From Ramazzottius varieornatus (Eukaryota > Tardigrada > Eutardigrada > Parachela > Ramazzottiidae): a stretch of 64,000 nucleotides of DNA. The notes under the pieces were generated by a model. That model was not told where the DNA came from. It searched no databases and saw only the letters and a list, made by a program, of their open reading frames with translations. Where the stretch lies: NCBI GenBank assembly GCA_001949185.1, contig BDGG01000012.1:1506035-1570034 (forward strand), written 5' to 3'. The position numbers were made by a program, and so were the translations under genes. Below are positions 23,121-31,535 of this stretch, piece by piece (the stretch's first letter is position 1; every line of letters starts with the position of its first letter).

Positions 23121-24421
23121 TTAGTCGACTAGGTTGTTATGAGTGAATAATCTGATTGTTTTTCTTCTGAAGCAAACAACGTGTAGGTGCTCGTTCCGGC
23201 ACCGCCTTGACATGATAAGGTCCATGCTTAATCCATAATTCCCCATCATGGCTCTGACTTCCTCTGCAAACATTTCCCAAGGTAAAAGTTGGTAGCGTTG
23301 AAGAACTAAGTGGGTTGTTTACGATATATAGTACCCAGATTGTTTTCTTGAAGCAGAACACAGTACAGTAGTCCGTCGGGTGCGAGGAGCTCCTGGGCTT
23401 GAACGAAGAACCGGTCCGTAACTTCGCGTCCCCTGTGGCCACCGGCCCATGCTTTGCTACTGAGATCTCCTTCGTCGAGCTAACAAAATGAGTATTTAAA
23501 GGAAACGAGCATAAGGAGGAAGGATCTTGTTTCACAGAGCCTTCCGATTGCTTACCTCGACGGACGAAGTAACGACATACGGAGGATTGAAAAGAATTAG
23601 ATGTACTGCTCCTGCTGCCGCCGGAAGAAGCGTGGAAGCCTACAAAAATGTGGACCATGATTGACTCACTTTTGGTCCGGGCGTTAGTTTCTTCGGCATG
23701 TAAGAAATACCGGACAGACGAGTGCTCATCGGAGATGCTATGCACACAAACTTCCGGGTCCACCGTGCTCGCCACTTACCAGGTTACCTGTCATCAGATC
23801 CCACGAGCAGTGTATCGAGGTTGCCGGATTAGTGGAAAATGTTACGGCAGTGGCCGAAACGGCGGAAGGATTGAGATCGGCACACCTACAAAAGAAGCTA
23901 AACGGTCATGTCTCACGTCTCATAAGACACTGAAATACTCGCTTGGTCATAGTCAGGAGCTACACTATCATGCATTCGCCAATTACAGCTCACAATAAAT
24001 GTAACGTTCCGTAGTCTTCCAGTACTATTCGTAGCTTACCTACAGCATATGACATGGAGCGGCCAAGTTACTAGCAACGAAAGCGCTGATAATGCCCGAT
24101 CCGCATCCCATCTCAAGGCATAACGCTGGGCGTAACGCTGTAATTGTGCTCCAATCTTTCTCCAAGGCGTCGAGGAACAGAAAACTGTCTTCCGCCGGCT
24201 CGTACACGGATGAAAACCTGCAAGGCAATACCCAGTGACTATGTGCTGACCGTACTTCAAGTTCACAGGTGCCTGTTTCCCAGAAGACACAGTCACAATG
24301 TGGAACGAATATAATTCGGAGAAGATCGCAACTAACTACGCCTAATAAGGGTGAGCAGAACAACGCGGGGTACTTGCCTCGGCTGGGAAAGATGGCTGGT
24401 GTTCGGGGTGGAGAACGACAT
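23121..24421 (-). CDS. N6AMT1: Methyltransferase N6AMT1/HEMK2 (eRF1 glutamine methyltransferase)
   Basis: N6AMT1 (HEMK2), with TRMT112, methylates the Gln of the GGQ motif in release factor eRF1. I place the start at ATG 24419-24421, MSFSTPNTSHLSQPR, joined through a GC-AG intron (donor GAG|GCAAGT) to FSSVYEPAEDSFLFLDALE, the family's N-terminal signature. The SAM site CLEMGCGSGIISAFVASNL follows, then the catalytic VHLILFNPPYVVTSSVE with NPPY, AWAGGHRGREVTDRFF and LLAPDGLLYCVLLQENN. The C-terminus (RRCRNEHLHVVCFRRKTIRL) runs to a TAA at 23121. Length and motif order agree with the family. The GC-AG intron is inferred from frame and similarity. Confidence 0.93.
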
Positions 24422-24802
24422 TCTTCGCTATTGCGCGGACAGACCAAAATAAGACACTATCTTCTAACTAGCGGTTGACGAAGTACGGCTGCACAATATT
24501 GATGCCTGTCGTCCACTGTGGGAACTTCAGGTGAAACGCAAAATGATATAGATTCTAAGCTCTGTTTCATCCACCGACGGGTGGTACTTTTAGCCTCCTG
24601 GCCAACCCATCCAACATTTATTATGGATTCCTTCACGACCATAGTTCTTAGTTCGCGAGGCGGGTCAACGCAGCCGTTTTAAGAAGTTAAGATCAGCTTT
24701 CGATCATCCCGCTACGGGGGAAGATCAACTGATAGGTCTCTGATCCGCAGTATGTACGATCCTCCACACAGTCGTACGCGTGAATCCGTCCCGGGTAGTG
24801 AG
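24422..24802. promoter_or_regulatory. N6AMT1 upstream region up to the assembly gap
   Basis: About 380 bases before the assembly gap. It should hold the N6AMT1 promoter. An open minus-strand frame (24457-24642) has no recognisable domain. The inverted arm at 24735-24760 is described separately. Confidence 0.35.
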
Positions 24803-25228
24803 NNNNNNNNNNNNNNNNNNNNNNNNNNNNNNNNNNNNNNNNNNNNNNNNNNNNNNNNNNNNNNNNNNNNNNNNNNNNNNNNNNNNNNNNNNNNNNNNNN
24901 NNNNNNNNNNNNNNNNNNNNNNNNNNNNNNNNNNNNNNNNNNNNNNNNNNNNNNNNNNNNNNNNNNNNNNNNNNNNNNNNNNNNNNNNNNNNNNNNNNNN
25001 NNNNNNNNNNNNNNNNNNNNNNNNNNNNNNNNNNNNNNNNNNNNNNNNNNNNNNNNNNNNNNNNNNNNNNNNNNNNNNNNNNNNNNNNNNNNNNNNNNNN
25101 NNNNNNNNNNNNNNNNNNNNNNNNNNNNNNNNNNNNNNNNNNNNNNNNNNNNNNNNNNNNNNNNNNNNNNNNNNNNNNNNNNNNNNNNNNNNNNNNNNNN
25201 NNATCGTACATACTGAGGATCAGACACC
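24735..25228. repeat. Inverted repeat flanking the assembly gap
   Basis: The left arm at 24735-24760 and the right arm at 25203-25228 are reverse complements over 26 bases with two mismatches (core GATCCKCAGTATGTACGAT). The right arm begins on the first base after the gap. This suggests a palindromic or TIR-bounded element that defeated assembly. Confidence 0.8.
24803..25202. other. Assembly gap (400 N)
   Basis: Exactly 400 undetermined bases. The round length suggests a scaffolding estimate. Any open frame spanning it is an artefact. Confidence 0.99.
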
Positions 25229-25404
25229 GTTCGACGCAGTATACTGTTGTTGCCCCAAAAACAGTAGTAAAATCGGCTTTTTCTGCATTTTCTGGCCGGA
25301 TTCTGCTGTTTGCTTCACTCTCCGTAAAACAACGACGTTTACGATGTGTTTAACATGTTTTTCCGTTGGCAGGCGGAAACTCTGAATTTTTTAATGCAGT
25401 GCAG

Positions 25405-25964
25405 TTAAGGTTGTAAATTCCTATTTCCATTCCTTTCCAAATTCCGTTCCATTCCTGGAATTCCGTTCCAAGGGGTAGCTGTTTAGAACGGTGGAATTCC
25501 TATTTGGAAAACTAGCAAAAATCGTAAGAAAATTTAGGAACTCCACGAGGTAAACAGTCGAAGATCCAGCATATCCTGTCGAAAAACTGAACCCGATGCT
25601 GGCTCACACACACTGAGCCTAATTGGTCGTTCAGTTGAACGACCAATAGCATTTTCGATCCGCCGCACTAAAGAATGCGGCGCATTCAACTGTGCGTAAG
25701 TCTTTCATTATCCCTTGGACTTTCGAAAGTTCGGATCGGCCAATCTCCAGCTGGCTTTCAGTCTCAAAACCAATATTTTTTGATGACTTCAGATCTCGTT
25801 TACTGTTCTAGATGGGTATGTAAAAAGAACTAAACTGACAAATGGGAGTTTGGAATTCTAGATTTTTGCGAGGACGTTCTAGAGAAGGGAATAGGAATAT
25901 AGGAATATTAGGAATTTCTTATTTTCCATTCCAAGGGCATTCTGCCTGGAATTTACAACCTTAA
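25405..25964. mobile_element. TTAA-flanked non-autonomous element, full copy
   Basis: A 552-bp unit lies between two TTAA tetranucleotides (25405-25408 and 25961-25964). Its ends are the inverted repeats GGTTGTAAATTCC and GGAATTTACAACC, followed by subterminal TTCCATTCC-type repeats. An internal hairpin (TTGGTCGTTC/GAACGACCAA) lies near 25622-25646. It has no coding capacity. TTAA target duplication is typical of piggyBac-type transposition, but the family assignment is inference. Confidence 0.75.
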
Positions 25965-26093
25965 GTGCAGTGCAGAAGCAGCACTGGTTTCGCCTACTAC
26001 TGCAGGGCTCTACGTCGTACAGCACTCGTATGATACGGACCACGTACATGGGGCAGGGCGGCGTTTTGAATTGTTAATGGTGGCCATAATTCC

Positions 26094-26539
26094 TAAGGTT
26101 GTAAATTCCAGGCCGAATACCCTTGGAATGGAAAACAGGATTCCTAATTTCCTAATATCCCTATATTCCTATTTCCTATTTCCTTCTCCAGAAGATCCTC
26201 GCAAAAATCTGGAATTCCAAAGTCCCATTTTCTAGTTTAGTTCTCTTTACATACTGTAAATATTCGCTGCGTCCGCGCAGTACGCACACGTACGTGACGA
26301 TGCTTCCCCGTAGGGGGTTGCGCAATCCATGAAACAGGACCGGGGCTGTACTTCAGTTGTACGATGACGTACTCCGCGGACGCAGCGAATATTTACAATA
26401 CCCATCTAAAACAATGAACATCATCTGAAGTCATCAAAAAATATTGGTTTTGAGACTGAAAGCCAGCTGGAGATTGGCCGATCCGAACTTTCGGTCTTCT
26501 CGGACCTGAAAGTCCACGGGATAATCAAAGACTTACGCA
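26094..26539. mobile_element. Partial inverted second copy of the TTAA element
   Basis: From 26098 (GGTTGTAAATTCCAGGC) to about 26537 (GACTTACGCACA) the sequence matches, in reverse complement, the segment 25695-25960 of the full copy, with scattered differences. The other half of the element is absent. A 143-bp MITE interrupts this copy at 26255-26397. Confidence 0.8.
26255..26397. mobile_element. 143-bp MITE nested in the partial TTAA element
   Basis: The element begins TGTAAATATTCGCTGCG and ends with the reverse complement; the terminal inverted repeats match over about 30 bp with one mismatch. It is flanked by a 4-bp duplication ATAC (26251-26254 and 26398-26401). The full TTAA copy at about 25810-25825 carries the empty site with one ATAC, which proves the insertion boundaries. 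It belongs to the same family as 32768-32909: same length, TGTAA ends, a CCCCNTAGGGGG core and a later ACCGGGG. Confidence 0.88.
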
Positions 26540-26570
26540 CATGGGGCCACCCTCCTATGCAGTTCCGGGG

Positions 26571-27172
26571 GCAGTTTCACCGTTGTCTGTCACTATCACG
26601 TCCGCTTCCCTCGTTGCCGCCACGTCCACTGCCGCGTCCACCGCCCCGTCCAGCGCCATGGCCGCCCCCATGACCACTGCTGCGTCCGTCAGAGTGGCCG
26701 TAAGCACCGCTACGCCCACCGTAGCCCCGACCTTTGAGTTACAGTGGTGAGGCGGTTGATTGCCGAGACGACGGTGATCGAAGGCTTTGTGCGGTGGGCC
26801 GATCGACCCCAGGCTGATCTTCACATCCGGTCGACCCGTACCGACGAGGCTGTTGGTAACCGCTGATGCAGGGTAGGAGCTGGCTTGAGAGATGCGAAGG
26901 CTGGACGGCTGGATGGCCGGAGCGCCGGGGCTGACGGATGGAACAGCTGGTTGGGTCGCTGCAGTGGCTAGTTAGTTCGCTGTCATCCCCTGTAAAATCA
27001 GCCACTCATCGGCTATGAACTTCTGTTGAGCGAGAGTTCCCAGCAGCGGCATACCCGCTGAAGGACCGAGGGAAAAGCCAAACGGGGGTCCTAGCGGGAA
27101 ACCCATAGGAAATCCCGTGGTCAGTACTGACATTTGGTAAGAAGCAGAGGCTCCAATCATTCCTCCAAACAT
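26571..27172 (-). pseudogene. Possible decayed gene with Met/Gly/Phe-, Pro/Ser- and Gly/Arg-rich frames
   Basis: On the minus strand an ATG at 27172 opens MFGGMIGASASYQMSVL, then a Gly/Phe/Pro/Met-rich stretch, preceded by a good acceptor at 27195. It stops at a TAA near 26975, but the same frame continues as a Pro/Ser-rich sequence (PAVPSVSPGAPAIQPSS, then SLGSIGPPHKAFDHRRLGN) to about 26750. There a different frame takes over with an RGG-like tail (GYGGRSGAYGHSDGRSSG, GRGGGRGSGRGG) ending at a TGA near 26571. This looks like an RNA-binding-type low-complexity protein broken by a stop and a frameshift, or one with undetected introns. It could also be chance low complexity. Confidence 0.35.
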
Positions 27173-27702
27173 GCTGAAGGGGAAATTTCATAATCTGAAA
27201 ATAGCATTTGGTTACTTCTTATGTCCGGTCATCTGTCCATTTGTTACGAAGCCGTGAGTGCAAAGAGCGCGGAAGCGCTTTCAGAGGTATGCTGGCGTGT
27301 CATGCGCTACTGATCGCCAGTGAAGGAGTGATGGACAGTTTTTAGGCATGTTAGGCGAGAACAGGATGACCCTAAGTCTTTATGGAAGAACTTTGCGAAT
27401 AGCAGACAAATAGGCAAGTGTGCAGCGGTTAGACAGCGCACTAGACAGGGGACTAGATCGATACAGCTCGAGACCCCGAGTTCGCAGAGGTCGCCTGTAA
27501 GGTCTCGACGAGGACCGTCAGACAGAGGACATCTAGTTATGAAATGCGGTATCTTCTCGATTTCGACTAAGCACAGATGGTACTTCCGGTCTTCCCGGAG
27601 AACACGAGTGGTGGATGATCCTCATCGGCTTGTTTCAACTGACAGATCGATCGATTATAAAAGAACGCGGCACAATGTGTGCGCCAGTCCAACAGGGAAC
27701 CC
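27173..27702. other. Spacer inside the mobile-element island
   Basis: About 530 bases between the possible decayed gene and the DDE transposon. It includes an ACTTCCGG motif near 27583. No supported gene or repeat boundary is visible. Confidence 0.35.
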
Positions 27703-29180
27703 ACGAGGGGATTATGCTTGTCTTCCGCCTTTCTGAAATATTCTGCCATGATAGAATGATGGAGAAGAGTCTGCTCTGTCGTCCGAAACAGGCGTAGCTT
27801 GCGCGATGAAATCCTGAAAGACACTACAGGAACCGCAAGTGACGTCGAAATCTGAGCGGTACACACCTTTTGATTTTATCGACCTCACGTATTATGCGAA
27901 ACTCAACTTCAGATATTCTTCGTAAAAGTGGTGGAAGCATAGAGGAGCTTTACACCATCCACATTTCAGAAGCAAGGAACGCTCACATTTATCATGGTCA
28001 CAACGACTAGTCAGTCCTTGGAAATAGAATTCTGTGGGATTAACATATTCTACAGATTTGTCGACATAACCTGACAAATGCCAAGCTTGAAGAATGAGGT
28101 TAGAAAATCTAGGAGAAGTAAACTGCTGGTAAATCAGGGAATGCATTTTCGATATGACGTCCCGATGGTGGACTTGAACCGGCTGATTGTTCAAGAATAT
28201 CCAGTTCGAAACCTTCTTGAAATACCCCTTGTACATGAAGCAAAGAACGTCCAGTGGTTGAAACGGACCGGCGACTTAAGTGGTATAGTGATCATTCATA
28301 TTCCAATTCTTCCGGTTTGACTTCATCTAGGGCTGCTTGGTCAGAAAACGTCGACCAAGAATCGGCAAGGAATAAACAGTGCTGATTCATGTGCGCAAAG
28401 AAAATCTTTTCGCACCCTTCGATGTAGAGCTCCTTAATCATCTTGCCAGACGTGGAAGCGGTGACACACAGGTTACTAGCTTTAAACATGGACTTTTTCA
28501 CAAGTGATACGAAGATTCTTTTGGGTTCTTGCAGCGCGGTGAAGAGAACGGGCAAAAACTTGCGGACAACTGGTCAAAAGCACATCGCAACCGTGTAGCT
28601 GTGAGTCGTCGAGTTCTGAGAAAGTGCTGAAACGTGCTTTGAACCAGCGAAATCCAGAGTTCGACCTGGTCTCGTCTCCTACTCGAATTCACTTTGATCA
28701 GCATTCCACAGACAGTCTTCCCCGGACGCCTGGATTCTTTTTCTGACCACAGCAACGCACTCTTCGGCACTCTTCTTCCTGTCTTGTCAGATTCGCTCGG
28801 AGAGTCGCTCAGTTGGAAATGTTGCTCGTAGTCCGGCAGCAGTAGGTTTAAGATGTTGAGGGGATTAACGGATTCCATGGCGCTATCGGGAGGAGCAGAA
28901 GAGAGGAAAGAAAAATTCTCAGCACAAGTGATTAGCTTGAATTTTGAAGCATAGCGCAACTTTGTCAGTCAATAACGAATCAACAACACCGAAATCAAAC
29001 CGCATGATTGAATAAACCATGTACGGCCCAGATTTTGGCGTCAGTTCCGGTTTCTGTAATGTCTTCCAAGATTTCATTGCGCAATCTACGCTTGTTTCAG
29101 ACGATAGAACAGACTCTTCTCCATCATTCTATCATGTCAGAATATTTCAGAAAGGCGGAGGACAAGCATAATCCCCTCGT
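27703..29180. mobile_element. Decayed DDE DNA transposon with ~160-bp inverted repeats
   Basis: Arms at 27703-27864 and about 29022-29180 are diverged reverse complements and share the outer end ACGAGGGGATTATGCTTGTC. They flank transposase-like frames on the minus strand. Total span is about 1.48 kb. No clear target-site duplication is visible. Confidence 0.75.
27892..28878 (-). pseudogene. DDE-type transposase remnant
   Basis: Three minus-strand fragments in two frames, from ATG 28878 (MESVNPLNILNLLLPDYEQ) to the stop at 27892. The middle part has HCLFLADSWSTFSDQ, resembling the second catalytic Asp region. Then come FQPLDVLCFMYKGYF, MHSLIYQQFTSPRFSNLI and the C-terminal Cys/His block KCGWCKAPLCFHHF. 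This order resembles the C-terminal half of a DDE transposase group I have seen in invertebrates; I cannot name the family. Frame changes near 28500 and 28290, plus internal stops, indicate a dead gene, or undetected introns. Confidence 0.6.
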
Positions 29181-29319
29181 CAGTAAAAACAAATGTGCTA
29201 AATGAAACTATCAGCTGACGTGCTTAGTTTGACCGTTCGAAATTTTCGCGCTCGATGCCGGCGTCACTGAGGCGATTAACAGGCTCCGTTTAGCTAAATG
29301 GACGATTTCAATCCGTTTA

Positions 29320-30604
29320 TCAGGTGATAAGGTATGACTTGTCGGCCACCAACATAAAATTTTATTACAACTTTCCCCAGTTTGAATCTAATCCTTTTCA
29401 ATCGAAGTATTCACCATTACTATCGACACACTTTTGCCGTTTTTCCGGTAGACAAGATAGGCCTTTACGGAAGAACTCGAGAGAAAGAGAACCGGCGAAG
29501 TTCTCGATGGCACTTTTCACAGCTTCTTCGGAATTAAATTTTCTTCCTCTCAAAAAGTTATCAAAATTCAAAAAGAAGTGATAATCTGTTGGAGCTAAGT
29601 CAGGACTGTATGGTGGATGAGGAAGAGTTTCCAGACCGAGCTCGCGTAATTTGGCAGAAGTCTTTTTCGCGGAGTGAGCTTTTGCGTTGTCGTGTAGCAG
29701 CAGAGGCTTGTCACGATTGACCAACTTTGGTTGCTTGACGGTCAGCTTCTTCATCATTTCCTCCAGTTCCAGAGAGTAGTAGTCTGCTACTATTGTTTTG
29801 CCAGGAGGAAGAAAGTCATAGTGCACTATCCCTTCCATTGTCCACCAAACAGTAACCATGATCTTGCGTTAGTGAAGCTCAGGCTTTGGAATAGTTTTCG
29901 GGACTTCACCTGGACTCAAAATTACCTTCTTCCGCTTCCGGTTGTTGTAAAGAATCCACTTCTCATCACACGTAACAATTCGATGCAGGAAAGGTTCGTT
30001 TCTGGAACGGTTGAGGAGAGAAAGACACACGTCCACACGATGCCTTTTCTGGAGTGCGCTAAGTTCATGAGGTACCCACTTTTCCAACTTTTTCACCTTA
30101 CCGATCTGACGAAGGTGCAAATCGATAGTCACGGGTGATACGTTGAAGTGTTGAGACAATACGGCAGACGTTTGGGAAGGATCGGACTCCACCAGCTTTC
30201 TCAGCTCGTCGTTGTTCACTTTCAGTTTTGGCCTTCCGTGAGGGTGATCTTCGAGACTGAAATCTCCCGAACCGAAACGAGCATACCATCGTTCCACCGT
30301 ACGTTCGTTAGTGGCGTCTTCACCAAACACATTGTTGATATTCCGGGCTGTCTGTGCTGCGTTGGTGCCGCGACGAAATTCATACTCGAAAATAGTCCGT
30401 AACTTGCTCTTGTCCATGGGCACGCCAATAACTCCACAGAGAGGGCAAAAGCAACAAACTAACATAAACGAAGCAGCGAAAGATAGTAGACGAACACTAG
30501 CATCGACACAAAAAAAACGAGGCGAAACGATCGCGCGAAAAGAGAGATATGGATTTTTCAATGTGAGACTGGTGTGAGCCGACAAGTCATACCTGATCAC
30601 CTGA
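29320..30604. mobile_element. Mariner-family transposon, nearly full length
   Basis: A 1285-bp element bounded by near-perfect terminal inverted repeats of about 27 bp (TCAGGTGATMAGGTATGAC...) and by TA dinucleotides at 29318-29319 and 30605-30606, the standard mariner target duplication. It contains one transposase frame on the minus strand. Length, TIR size and TA duplication all fit mariner. Confidence 0.93.
29398..30417 (-). pseudogene. Mariner transposase interrupted by one in-frame stop
   Basis: From ATG 30415-30417 (MDKSKLRTIFEYEFRRGTN) the frame runs to the stop at 29398, 339 codons, the usual mariner length. It has the N-terminal helix-turn-helix region (NERTVERWYARFGSGDFSLE) and DHPHGRPKL. 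The catalytic triad is visible: Asp in VTCDEKWILYNN, Asp in LLLHDNAKAHSA and Asp in SPDLAPTDYHFF, the DD34D pattern. A single TAA at 29869-29871, between PKPELH and RKIMVTVWW, breaks it without a change of frame. Otherwise it looks intact, so the loss is recent or a sequencing error. Confidence 0.92.
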
Positions 30605-30747
30605 TAGCTGAACTGAGTAGGCGGGGTCTGTTTGGCAAGCTCGATCAATCACAATGTCCGTTTAGCTAAACAAACGGCCCAAATATAGGTGAAAGCCAGC
30701 TTTGAGTCTAGCTATTGGTGCGTTTATTTTTACAAACGGAGTCTCCG

Positions 30748-31282
30748 TTAACACTTAAAAGACAACGCAATTGAGAGCTCTGGGAGTACATCAGTACAAG
30801 GGGGGTAGATCACCTTCCCCAAATTTTAAATGGCTGAAATGGTGGGGTGGGGTCAGATCAGGCCAATCACCGCATGTACGCTTCGTATTTTTCGAGTAAA
30901 ATGCGCCACTAAGTGAACCAAAGTGCCAGACCTTTTCATTCTTGCTGTGACCACTGGCCACGCAGCATAGAGCATACTGAAGCTTCTAAGACGGTACCAA
31001 CGTACTAGCTCTCTGTCCAATTTTTAAGGAGGCTTTTCGTCAGGCTTTACGTAAGTAAAAAATCGGTCTGTCAACTCAAGACAAAAGCTGGTCAAAAACG
31101 AACTATTCTCTCGAAATTTTGAGGAAGCTGCTAGCCAGTTCGTGTCATTTTTAACTGGAAGCGAGAAAGTTCCTGAAAGCAAACGCGAAAGTCGAGACGA
31201 AAAGATTTAACAGAAGCCATTCCGCAAGGCTTTTGGGGTGCGCCAAGCAACCGGGGTACCCCCTTGGTCTTTTAAGTGTTAA
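30748..31282. mobile_element. 527-bp TTAA-flanked non-autonomous element
   Basis: The unit 30752-31278 sits between TTAA tetranucleotides (30748-30751 and 31279-31282) and has inverted ends CACTTAAAAGAC and GTCTTTTAAGTG. It has no coding capacity. Its TIRs differ from those of the 25405 element, so this is a second TTAA family. Confidence 0.7.
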
Positions 31283-31535
31283 GTTAAACGCCAGCTCTGA
31301 GTTGTGCTATTACGCTTCGAGTGTTGTCAACTTGTCATCTCCTTTAACACCGCATGTCGCGGTTGATTAATTTTGAAGTTTCGAGAATTGTCACAGTAAC
31401 TGGCATCCTGGACCGGGACTTTTATGCTTCCTCTCGACCGCTCACCCAAATCGAGCTGCGGGACAGCCCAAACAATTCACCTGGTGGAAGACCCGACCGA
31501 GCTTGGAGGTCGTGTCGTAAACACGGAGAGCGGAA

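Noticed and set aside
30885-30915. A possible sixth palindrome copy near ATGCGCCACTAAGTG
   Set aside because: Only one arm is recognisable and the partner arm does not pair convincingly; it also lies inside the 527-bp TTAA element.
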